Below, piece by piece: positions 1-4,567 of a DNA stretch of 9,343 nt (positions within the stretch are counted from its first letter, which is position 1; every line of letters begins with the position of its first letter). The notes under the pieces were generated by a model. It saw only the letters and a program-made list of their open reading frames with translations, did no database searches and was not told the origin of the DNA. Source of the DNA: Phycisphaerales bacterium UBA7708 (GTDB lineage Bacteria > Planctomycetota > Phycisphaerae > Sedimentisphaerales > Anaerohalosphaeraceae). The stretch lies in contig DLFY01000252.1 in the NCBI GenBank assembly GCA_002482415.1, positions 1,360-10,702 of the forward strand, read 5' to 3'. The translations under genes were made by a program, and so were the position numbers.

Positions 1-104
1 CACCGGGTTTTCCCGACCTTGGGCTTGCCGGTTTTCGAATCAATTACGGACTCCCCGGTCTTGGGGTCCCTTATAGTATATCGCTGCTGAAAAACACGTG
101 CCAT
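1..104 (-). CDS. Tyrosine recombinase (phage integrase), N-terminal fragment
   Basis: This open frame starts at the ATG at 104..102 and runs off the window edge, so only about 34 residues are visible. They begin MARVFQQRYTIRDPKTGE and continue with a basic stretch ending near GKTR. This is the usual opening of a family of tyrosine site-specific integrases in which a short MARVF-type leader precedes the SAM-like arm and core DNA-binding domain. None of the catalytic residues (R, H, R, Y) lie in the window, so the call rests on N-terminal likeness and context. A Shine-Dalgarno-like GGGGA sits four bases before the ATG, inside the last codons of the XRE gene. The XRE stop codon is only one base away, so the two are probably translationally coupled. 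If correct, the enzyme would integrate and excise the element, and an attachment site would be expected to the left of this window. Confidence 0.6.
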   Translation of the reverse strand, partial: MARVFQQRYTIRDPKTGESVIDSKTGKPKVGKTR

Positions 105-105
105 A

Positions 106-336
106 TTATCCCCGCTTTCTTTTCTTCAGTTCATATCCAAAATAGGCCAAAAGGATATCTGCGGTTTCACTTGTGCAGGGCCTCCCATTGTTGATTTTGA
201 AGAGTGCGGCCTGTGAAATTCCTGTTTCCTTGGATATCTGATATCGTGATTTTCCGCAGGTCTTGATTTCGTGAATTATGATTTTCGTTATATTCATGTC
301 CATTATTATATAGGCTGCTTGTTTCTGGTAAAGCAT
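106..336 (-). CDS. Small XRE-type helix-turn-helix regulator
   Basis: This is a 76-residue protein made almost entirely of one lambda-repressor-like helix-turn-helix. The core is SRYQISKETGISQAALFKIN, about residues 30-49, with the recognition helix after GISQAAL. A short helix follows (TADILLAYFGYEL), then a basic tail KKRKRG. No dimerisation or peptidase domain is present, so it is a minimal DNA-binding protein, likely a repressor or integrase-expression regulator. The ATG at 336 has a modest GGA five bases upstream. In-frame ATGs at 303 and 297 would give 65 or 63 residues and also preserve the whole domain. The start is therefore uncertain, more so because a promoter-like sequence lies between the first and last of them. 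It follows the cysteine-rich gene by 22 bases and precedes the integrase by one base. Regulation of integrase is inferred from position only. Confidence 0.85.
   Translation of the reverse strand: MLYQKQAAYIIMDMNITKIIIHEIKTCGKSRYQISKETGISQAALFKINNGRPCTSETADILLAYFGYELKKRKRG
305..332 (-). promoter_or_regulatory. Possible promoter for the XRE and integrase pair
   Basis: On the minus strand TTTACC (332..327) is followed after 16 bases by a perfect TATAAT (310..305). A transcript starting about seven bases downstream would begin at or next to the ATG at 297, giving a leaderless or near-leaderless message for the shorter form of the XRE protein. The match was found by eye in an AT-rich patch, so it may be chance. 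Confidence 0.3.
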
Positions 337-358
337 AAAATTCCAGGACTATTCCTTC

Positions 359-637
359 TCAGTCCAGCCCGGCCCGTTTCCTCTGAATTATCCTTCCAGC
401 TTCGACTCCAGCCAAAAAAGCCCTTTCCAGCCGGTTCCGAAGGTACACCCCGCCAGCTGATGCCTCCAGGCAAAGCTCCCCTTCAAACGAGTTGAACCAT
501 GCGTCCCGCGAAGCCGCAATCAATTGGCCTGCAGGAAAGCTGTCGATCCGAATCATACATTTTTTATACACGCCGTCACATGCGCCGGATTGCTTATGTA
601 CGCATGTGGGGCAGGGATAGATTTTACGCCTTGCCAT
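359..637 (-). CDS. Hypothetical cysteine-rich small phage protein
   Basis: This is a 92-residue protein of unknown function. Four cysteines near the N-terminus (C9, C12, C20, C27; spacing CX2C, X7, CX6C) sit in YPCPTCVHKQSGACDGVYKK and suggest a small zinc-binding knuckle. The rest has no recognised domain and ends in a basic helix-like segment (AFLAGVEAGRIIQRKRAGLD). The ATG at 637 is preferred because AAGGGGGAAG lies six bases upstream. A TTG at 643 in the same frame would add two residues but overlaps that ribosome site. The start overlaps the 3' end of the 69-residue gene, so it looks like an operon member. Zinc binding is inferred from cysteine spacing only; a role in DNA or protein binding cannot be assigned. 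Confidence 0.75.
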   Translation of the reverse strand: MARRKIYPCPTCVHKQSGACDGVYKKCMIRIDSFPAGQLIAASRDAWFNSFEGELCLEASAGGVYLRNRLERAFLAGVEAGRIIQRKRAGLD

Positions 638-833
638 TAACAACTTCCCCCTTATTTAAATCCTGCCTTCTTTCATGGTATCTCAACAGATCCCGAATGG
701 ATGCCTTAGACCTGTCGATTCTCCGCTCTACCCAGGGAACAAATACCCGAAGCGGGATATGTCGAATCTCACGGCTTTTGATTTCAAGAATCCGCAAATG
801 CTCAGTCCAGATTCGGAACGCCTTATCAGTCAT
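624..833 (-). CDS. Hypothetical basic 69-residue protein
   Basis: This small, strongly charged protein begins MTDKAFRIWTEHLRILEIKS and is rich in arginine and lysine with little hydrophobic core, so it is likely helical and soluble. I do not recognise a family. The ATG at 833 has a GAGG seven bases upstream and overlaps the TGA of the preceding membrane-protein gene. Its own stop lies inside the start of the cysteine-rich gene, whose ATG is at 637. The tight overlaps on both sides are the best evidence that it is translated. The alternative, a chance frame, is less likely because removing it would leave the only large gap in the early cluster. Nucleic-acid binding is possible given the charge, but this is a guess. 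Confidence 0.65.
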   Translation of the reverse strand: MTDKAFRIWTEHLRILEIKSREIRHIPLRVFVPWVERRIDRSKASIRDLLRYHERRQDLNKGEVVNGKA

Positions 834-1089
834 TTCCAGCCTCTTTCCCCATTAAAACAGTATCGTTCCATTTTATCATTTTATCCAGGTGCCGCTTGAT
901 TGAAGGCTCAATCCGGCATTCTTTGACCTTCACGATACACCAAATCAATGCAACAAATGCAATATAAGGGACTAAAAGCCAGCTCAGGGTATGACGAAAT
1001 AACCGCATGACAAAGGTCCGCTCTGTCCATATCCAGATCAGGATTGAAAGCAAAAGCCCGAATTGCATCCCTGCGATAAACCAGTCCAT
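826..1089 (-). CDS. Two-span small membrane protein, downstream paralogue
   Basis: This 87-residue protein has two hydrophobic segments. Segment one is around residues 5-21 (AGMQFGLLLSILIWIW) and segment two around 36-53 (SWLLVPYIAFVALIWCIV). A basic loop (RTFVMRLFRHT) separates them and a charged tail with RHLDKMIK follows. It is clearly homologous to the protein encoded immediately upstream (1089..1355): hand alignment from the loop onwards gives 28 identities in 49 positions. The ATG at 1089 is chosen because it overlaps the upstream TAA as TAATG and has GGGGGGA just before it. The frame is open further upstream, but that extension only reads the paralogue's gene out of frame. Small phage membrane proteins of this shape can be holins, superinfection-exclusion proteins or toxins. 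Nothing here decides between them. Confidence 0.8.
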   Translation of the reverse strand: MDWFIAGMQFGLLLSILIWIWTERTFVMRLFRHTLSWLLVPYIAFVALIWCIVKVKECRIEPSIKRHLDKMIKWNDTVLMGKEAGND

Positions 1090-1355
1090 TATCCATCCCC
1101 CCAGACAATCCATCTGTAAATCATCCTGTCCAGGTGACGGCGCAGGGAAGAAACAAGGCTCCATTTTCTGTTTTTGATTATGCACCAAATCAGCGTGACA
1201 AGGGCGACATAAGGGAATAACATCCAGCCCAAAGTGCACCTTATAAGCCGCATAACACAGGTCCGCTTTTCCCACGCCAAAATCAGAATGGATACTCCAA
1301 AGATCAGAGTGTATAACCCAATCGCATATTGTATTATCTCGAAAAACCGATCCAT
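1089..1355 (-). CDS. Two-span small membrane protein, upstream paralogue
   Basis: This 88-residue protein has the same architecture as its downstream neighbour: a first hydrophobic stretch at about residues 7-28 (IQYAIGLYTLIFGVSILILA), a basic loop (KRTCVMRLIRCT), a second span (GWMLFPYVALVTLIWCII) and a tail ending RRHLDRMIYRW. It carries about seven extra N-terminal residues relative to the neighbour. Shared blocks include VMRL, LIWCI and RHLD. The ATG at 1355 lies inside the 3' end of the 70-residue gene (22-base overlap), with GAGAGA upstream as a probable ribosome site. Both loop and tail are positively charged, so topology is ambiguous. The pair probably arose by gene duplication, and the products may pair in the membrane. 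Function is unknown. Confidence 0.8.
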   Translation of the reverse strand: MDRFFEIIQYAIGLYTLIFGVSILILAWEKRTCVMRLIRCTLGWMLFPYVALVTLIWCIIKNRKWSLVSSLRRHLDRMIYRWIVWGDG

Positions 1356-1546
1356 ATTTTATCTCTCATGAATTTGCATTGCATCTTTTGGCGATAAACT
1401 GCCTCAATAGCAGCGGCTTGTTTTGGAGTGAATGCCGACTGTTTTTTCATGCCGTCCAGAAAATCAATCTCCCACTCTGAGAACCCTCTATCTTCTGTAT
1501 TGAGCATTTCAAGAACCATATTTCGCAGTGTTTTATAATCATCCAT
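1334..1546 (-). CDS. Hypothetical 70-residue early phage protein
   Basis: This short soluble protein starts MDDYKTLRNMVLEMLNTEDR, followed by SEWEIDFLDGMKKQ and FTPKQAAAIEAVYRQK. The pattern of a trp-containing helix (WE..FLD), then a T-x-KQAAxIEx-hy helix, recurs in small unassigned phage and plasmid proteins often found beside replication genes. I know of no assigned function. The ATG at 1546 has a strong AGGAG nine bases upstream. The gene begins 29 bases after the helicase loader stop and overlaps the first membrane-protein gene by 22 bases, placing it in the same operon. By context it could modulate replication or simply be an early accessory protein. Confidence 0.75.
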   Translation of the reverse strand: MDDYKTLRNMVLEMLNTEDRGFSEWEIDFLDGMKKQSAFTPKQAAAIEAVYRQKMQCKFMRDKIWIGFSR

Positions 1547-1575
1547 GATTCATCACTCCTGATATTGCAATACGA

Positions 1576-2310
1576 TCAAAACAGCATTTTTTCGATCCGG
1601 CGGTCTCGCCCTTCCAGGCCAATAATCTCACAATGCCCATGTATCCTGGAGACGATCCGCTGATCGTACAGCTCCCCAATCTCTTCTGGGTTGCGATTGG
1701 AACTGAAAAAAGTGGGCAGGCAATTGGATACGCGATTATTAAAAACCAGATAAAGCTTTTCCAGTTCGTCGTCTGAGGCCTCCTTGCTATTGCCGCCGAT
1801 ATCGTCGATCAGCAGGATTTCAGCGGCCGCGGTATCCACCAAAAACTTATCCGCGACGCCATATCCATCCGCCCCTTTTGCCCGGTGTGTCTTTAAAAAA
1901 TGCTCCCAGTTCCAAAAAACAACAGACTTGATCCCGCAGCGGATATAGTGTTTTGCGATGGCACAGAGGGAGTGGGTTTTCCCGCAGCCGACCGCGCCGA
2001 ACAGGTACATTCCTTTTCCCCCGTCCAGATTGCGGACGGTGTCCCTCAGAGCATCCGGAAGATCGGTGATTTCCGCCCTTTGATACAGCCTGGGGATGAC
2101 CCGGTTAAGCCGCTTTGTGATCTCTTCCTCAGCTCGCCGGCGGGCTTCCTCAGAGACTTTTGCATCGCGGGCCAGGTCATCCTCAAGCCGACATGGACTG
2201 CAATACTTTGTGTAAACGACTGTCTCCCCCATCGGGTAGCTGTAACATTCATTGACCCCGCATTTTTGACAAAGGGGTTTATCCGGCTGCGATTGTTTTG
2301 TATCGTCCAA
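1576..2310 (-). CDS. Zinc-finger AAA+ ATPase, DnaC-type helicase loader
   Basis: This 244-residue protein has an N-terminal cysteine pair set (C14, C17, C37, C40) that can form a zinc finger, then an AAA+ core. Walker A is GAVGCGKT at 105-112 and Walker B is ILLIDDIG at 165-172. A sensor-1-like SSN lies at 203-205, and RIVSRIHG at 218-225 carries the arginine typical of DnaC/IstB-type loaders. The family loads the replicative helicase onto an origin or onto initiator-bound DNA, which fits its place right after the replication organizer. The start is a TTG at 2310 with GGCGG upstream. The first in-frame ATG (residue 27) would remove three cysteines, so TTG is preferred. The gene overlaps the organizer by 32 bases. 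An IstB-like transposition helper is the alternative, but no transposase is present. Confidence 0.88.
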   Translation of the reverse strand: MDDTKQSQPDKPLCQKCGVNECYSYPMGETVVYTKYCSPCRLEDDLARDAKVSEEARRRAEEEITKRLNRVIPRLYQRAEITDLPDALRDTVRNLDGGKGMYLFGAVGCGKTHSLCAIAKHYIRCGIKSVVFWNWEHFLKTHRAKGADGYGVADKFLVDTAAAEILLIDDIGGNSKEASDDELEKLYLVFNNRVSNCLPTFFSSNRNPEEIGELYDQRIVSRIHGHCEIIGLEGRDRRIEKMLF

Positions 2311-3301
2311 TTTTTACCGCCTTTCCAATTCGGTTTAATTTTTTTTCTGTCGATGCCGCCGGCAGGGTCTTCCAGCGGCGGACCGCCGCCGTCCAGGATA
2401 CCATCGGAGAGGTGCCTACCTTCCAGCCTTTGCCCTCGTAGAAATCACAGAAATCCTCAGCGTCGATTTCTCGGCCGATAGATTTTGCATAGGCCATGAC
2501 CTCGTCCGGTGTGGGTTTCACAAACGGCTTTTTGTCCTGGTCCGGCGCTGTATCAGACTGTCCCTGCGTATCGAACAAAGTCCCTTTTTCCGCTGGCCCT
2601 TTTTTGAGTCCATACCGGTCATTGAGCATTGAAATAAACGCCCCCTTTTTGTTTTCCGCCGCCGATGCGCTGCATTGACGGGCCAGGTCCAGAACGTGCT
2701 CCATTTCGGTTTCAATATCGCTCTTGCTTGCCCGGCAGAATTCCTGAATCGATAGAATCTTCCCGGCAAGTATCTCTGTTTCCCTTGCCGACAGGCCTGA
2801 GAATTGCTGACTGATTGCATCGATCCAGGGCTGCGGGTCCGGATAGAGATACTTTTCTTTGGTTTCGTTTTCTTTGGTTTTGTTTGTCGGGTTTCTCCGT
2901 GGTTTCTCCGGAGTTTTTCCGGAGTTTTTCCGGTAGGCTTTCTGCTTCCTCTTACGTTCCCCTCTGACACGGTCAAAGGTTTCCTTAATTCGTTTAGAGG
3001 TAAGGACTTTCGATTGTTCCCATTCGACGCGGTCGAAGAGTCCAATCGTGCATGAATCGTCTATCATTTTGTCCAGCCGGCCCAAATCCACGTCGATTCT
3101 TTTTGCAAACAATTCTTTCATCAATTTATCGGCCAGACATAATTCGTGATTTGCGCTGGCATAAATACGCTCCAGAGTGATGAAATAAAACGCATATCCA
3201 TCATTACCGAAAAGGTGTCTCATGGCTTCGATTTTATCGTCGCTGGAGGCATTGACATCGTGCGGAAAATAGGTCAGTGCTGTTTTTTTTGGCCTTGCCA
3301 T
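2279..3301 (-). CDS. Phage replication organizer (Lin1244/Lin1753-type N-terminus)
   Basis: This 340-residue protein begins MARPKKTALTYFPHDVNASS. The N-terminal domain (about residues 8-110; YFPHDV, DDKIEAM, GYAFYFITLERIY, IGLFD) matches the pattern of Lin1244/Lin1753-type (DUF4373) domains in phage and integrative-element replication initiators. A basic linker rich in K, T, E and N follows (about 112-152), then a helical middle. The C-terminal module at about 262-312 (KPTPDEVMAYAKS, DFCDFYEGKGWKVG, MVSWTAAVRRW) is widespread at the ends of phage replication proteins. It probably binds the origin and recruits the helicase through the downstream loader, as lambda O does with P. The ATG at 3301 has GAGG seven bases upstream. 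The linker DNA carries short direct repeats (2857..2934). The family assignment is from memory of motif patterns. Confidence 0.82.
   Translation of the reverse strand: MARPKKTALTYFPHDVNASSDDKIEAMRHLFGNDGYAFYFITLERIYASANHELCLADKLMKELFAKRIDVDLGRLDKMIDDSCTIGLFDRVEWEQSKVLTSKRIKETFDRVRGERKRKQKAYRKNSGKTPEKPRRNPTNKTKENETKEKYLYPDPQPWIDAISQQFSGLSARETEILAGKILSIQEFCRASKSDIETEMEHVLDLARQCSASAAENKKGAFISMLNDRYGLKKGPAEKGTLFDTQGQSDTAPDQDKKPFVKPTPDEVMAYAKSIGREIDAEDFCDFYEGKGWKVGTSPMVSWTAAVRRWKTLPAASTEKKLNRIGKAVKIGRYKTIAAG
2857..2934. repeat. Short direct repeats inside the replication gene, candidate origin
   Basis: On the plus strand four contiguous 11-base units occur: GTTTCTCCGTG (2891-2901), GTTTCTCCGGA (2902-2912), GTTTTTCCGGA (2913-2923) and GTTTTTCCGGT (2924-2934). 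Directly beside them are two 15-base T-rich units, CTTTGGTTTCGTTTT (2857-2871) and CTTTGGTTTTGTTTG (2872-2886), identical at 13 of 15 positions. An 11-base period is not a multiple of three, so the DNA repeat does not produce a matching protein repeat, which argues that the DNA itself may be under selection. Iterons next to a low-melting tract inside an initiator gene are known from lambda O. Simple slippage in a low-complexity linker is the alternative. Confidence 0.5.
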
Positions 3302-3312
3302 TCTGTACCTCG

Positions 3313-3543
3313 CTATCGTCCGGACTGTTTGTGGCTTTGCCGGTTTACGGCCGCTTCGTATTCATCCCGCCTGGGGCAGCCCATCTGAATCCAGGCCTCG
3401 ATATCGGCACGCCGCCAGCGTGCCGATGATCCTATGGTGACAGGCCTTGGGATGGCCCCGCTCTCGTTCAGGCGGTACACGGTTCGTCTGGAGAATTTCA
3501 ACAGACGCGAGATTTCAGAGGCTGTAATAAAAAGACTTTCCAT
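3313..3543 (-). CDS. MerR-type helix-turn-helix protein, excisionase/AlpA-like
   Basis: This 76-residue protein is dominated by a winged helix-turn-helix at about residues 5-53: FITASEISRLLKFSRRTVYR, then GAIPRPVTIG, then the wing and RRADIEAWI. This is the helix_turn_helix_17/AlpA pattern shared by small excisionases and prophage regulators, which bind and bend att or promoter DNA. The tail (MGCPRRDEYEA) is also typical of the group. The ATG at 3543 is chosen because it begins right before the domain. The frame stays open to a GTG at 3621, but the extra 26 residues look non-coding and cover the structured element. The ribosome site is weak (GAAAGAA). It is the first gene of the early cluster, ending 11 bases before the replication organizer start. 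It could act as excisionase for the distant integrase or as activator of this operon; the sequence does not decide. Confidence 0.8.
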   Translation of the reverse strand: MESLFITASEISRLLKFSRRTVYRLNESGAIPRPVTIGSSARWRRADIEAWIQMGCPRRDEYEAAVNRQSHKQSGR

Positions 3544-3563
3544 GATTTCTTTCGGAAGGAATA

Positions 3564-3625
3564 GCGGGTGGTGCCCGTGCGGCAGTTCAAGGCCGGGGTC
3601 TTCGCAGTGACCCAACACCACCCGC
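3564..3625. promoter_or_regulatory. Three-way-junction inverted-repeat element upstream of the HTH gene
   Basis: A perfect 10-base outer inverted repeat, GCGGGTGGTG (3564-3573) and CACCACCCGC (3616-3625), encloses two smaller hairpins. One has stem CGGC/GCCG (3580-3583 with 3592-3595, loop of 8). The other has stem GGGTC/GACCC (3596-3600 with 3609-3613, loop of 8). The two inner hairpins abut, so the whole folds on paper as a compact three-way junction. It lies in the 160-base gap before the early cluster, 20 bases upstream of the HTH gene ATG. It may be a 5'-leader RNA structure or a DNA operator for a small HTH protein. Neither side has a U-run, so it is not a standard terminator. The rest of the gap (3626-3703) is AT-rich around 3660-3680, but I see no convincing promoter there. 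Confidence 0.5.
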
Positions 3626-3703
3626 CAGCAGGTCCATAATTCTGCATTGAACTTTTCGCGGGAATTTTAAATAATCAACCCAAAACCGGGTCAGACGAAA
3701 CGA

Positions 3704-3952
3704 TCATCCGCCGCCAGCAATGGGTTGCGGGATATCTGCCGGAAGCGGGCTTGGGCTGAGCAGATTGACCATAATATCCTTGGCGGTCTTTCCGCTCAGA
3801 AAGCCTTCGATTGCGATGTGGGCCGGGATGACCTTGACCTGTGCGATCTCAGCCATGCGGTCCCGCGCCGCTTTTTCACCGGCGACATGGCCGCTGCGGT
3901 AGATCGAGCGGTACACCGCCGGGAATTGAGTTTTCAATTGTTTTGCGTCCAT
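3704..3952 (-). CDS. Small protein resembling a phage scaffold or protease tail
   Basis: This 82-residue protein has a charged helix in its middle (GHVAGEKAARDRMAEI) followed by PAHIAIEGFLSGKTAKDIMV and a proline/glycine-rich end (PQPIAGGG). The order of an E/R-rich helix, then an A-I-E-x-F-x-x-G-x-T helix, resembles the C-terminal scaffold-like tails of some phage head proteases, here without any protease domain. It could be an independent small scaffold, an assembly chaperone or a remnant of such a gene. The ATG at 3952 has GCAGG about nine bases upstream. It follows the 174-residue gene by 46 bases and is the last gene before the non-coding gap, so it probably closes the late operon. The gene is likely real; the function is a loose inference. 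Confidence 0.7.
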   Translation of the reverse strand: MDAKQLKTQFPAVYRSIYRSGHVAGEKAARDRMAEIAQVKVIPAHIAIEGFLSGKTAKDIMVNLLSPSPLPADIPQPIAGGG

Positions 3953-3998
3953 CTAAAATACCTGCCTTTCGTTGATGGGGTTATGGTTCACCAGGTTC

Positions 3999-4523
3999 TT
4001 ATTTCTGGTGTAGTTGAATCCATGCCCGGTATTCCGCTTCCGAGCACGCATTAAACGCCATGGAAATGGCCTTGGCTTTGCTCGCGCCCTGGGCCATGAA
4101 TTTGTCAATGGCGGCGGCAAACCGAATTCCTGGTCCACCCTGGGCCGCCTGGGGAGGATTGTTTTGCTGGGAGGCCGCATAGACCCGATCCTGCATCAGC
4201 AGCAGCTCCCCGGTCTGTTTTTTTTGGGTAGTCTGGAAAATCGCATCCGCAATCGGGAACGCGGCCGCTTTGGCCTGCTGCGGCGTCCACAATTCCGCAA
4301 GCGCGGTATTGACCACGCCGGCATATTCAGGCCGCGTCAGGGTTTTTACGATGGTATCCTGATCCGCCTTGATTTCCCGGACAGTGCCGATCAGGTCTTC
4401 AGCGCTTTTGAAGCCTGAATAAGACATGGGATGGCACGTGTACTCGTGGCGGATTTGCTGCTCGTTCATGCCCAAAACCTTGGGGTAATGCTTCAGGGCA
4501 TTCCGCTTTTCTTGTTGTGTCAT
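3999..4523 (-). CDS. Hypothetical phage structural-region protein, 174 residues
   Basis: This soluble, mostly helical protein starts MTQQEKRNALKHYPKVLGMN. A Q/N/P-rich stretch (about residues 117-130, ASQQNNPPQAAQGG) separates a helical body from a C-terminal segment with AAAIDKFMAQGASKAKAISM. The latter motif (helix, F-M-x-x-G-x-S-x-x-x-A-I) is common at the ends of phage head scaffold and protease-related proteins, and a shorter version occurs in the next gene (IEGFLSGKTAKDIM). I do not recognise the N-terminal part. The ATG at 4523 has AAAGG eight bases upstream, and the gene starts 44 bases after the tape-measure-like gene. By position it could be a tail or virion assembly factor. It has no signal peptide or membrane span. 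Confidence 0.8.
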   Translation of the reverse strand: MTQQEKRNALKHYPKVLGMNEQQIRHEYTCHPMSYSGFKSAEDLIGTVREIKADQDTIVKTLTRPEYAGVVNTALAELWTPQQAKAAAFPIADAIFQTTQKKQTGELLLMQDRVYAASQQNNPPQAAQGGPGIRFAAAIDKFMAQGASKAKAISMAFNACSEAEYRAWIQLHQK

Positions 4524-4567
4524 GTTAATAGACCTTTCGTGTCGTGAGTTGGGTTTATGTTGGCCGG

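Noticed and set aside
1090..1275. N-terminal extension of the downstream membrane protein to 149 residues
   Set aside because: The extra 62 residues only read the upstream paralogue's gene in another frame. The ATG at 1089 has a strong ribosome site and a TAATG overlap, and restores the length of the paralogue.
1900..2481. Plus-strand open frame (193 codons) across the loader/organizer junction
   Set aside because: It is antisense to two well-supported replication genes and its translation is proline- and serine-rich, as expected of a shadow frame.
2857..2934. CRISPR-like array
   Set aside because: The repeats are contiguous 11- and 15-base units with no unique spacers.
3544..3621. GTG-initiated longer form of the HTH protein
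   Set aside because: The extension is low-quality sequence rich in H, P and G, lacks a ribosome site, and overlies the inverted-repeat element; the domain starts just after the ATG at 3543.
3989..4010. Six-base inverted repeat CACCAG/CTGGTG around the stop codon of the 174-residue gene
   Set aside because: The stem is short, the loop is ten bases, no U-run follows, and it overlaps coding sequence; it could easily be chance.
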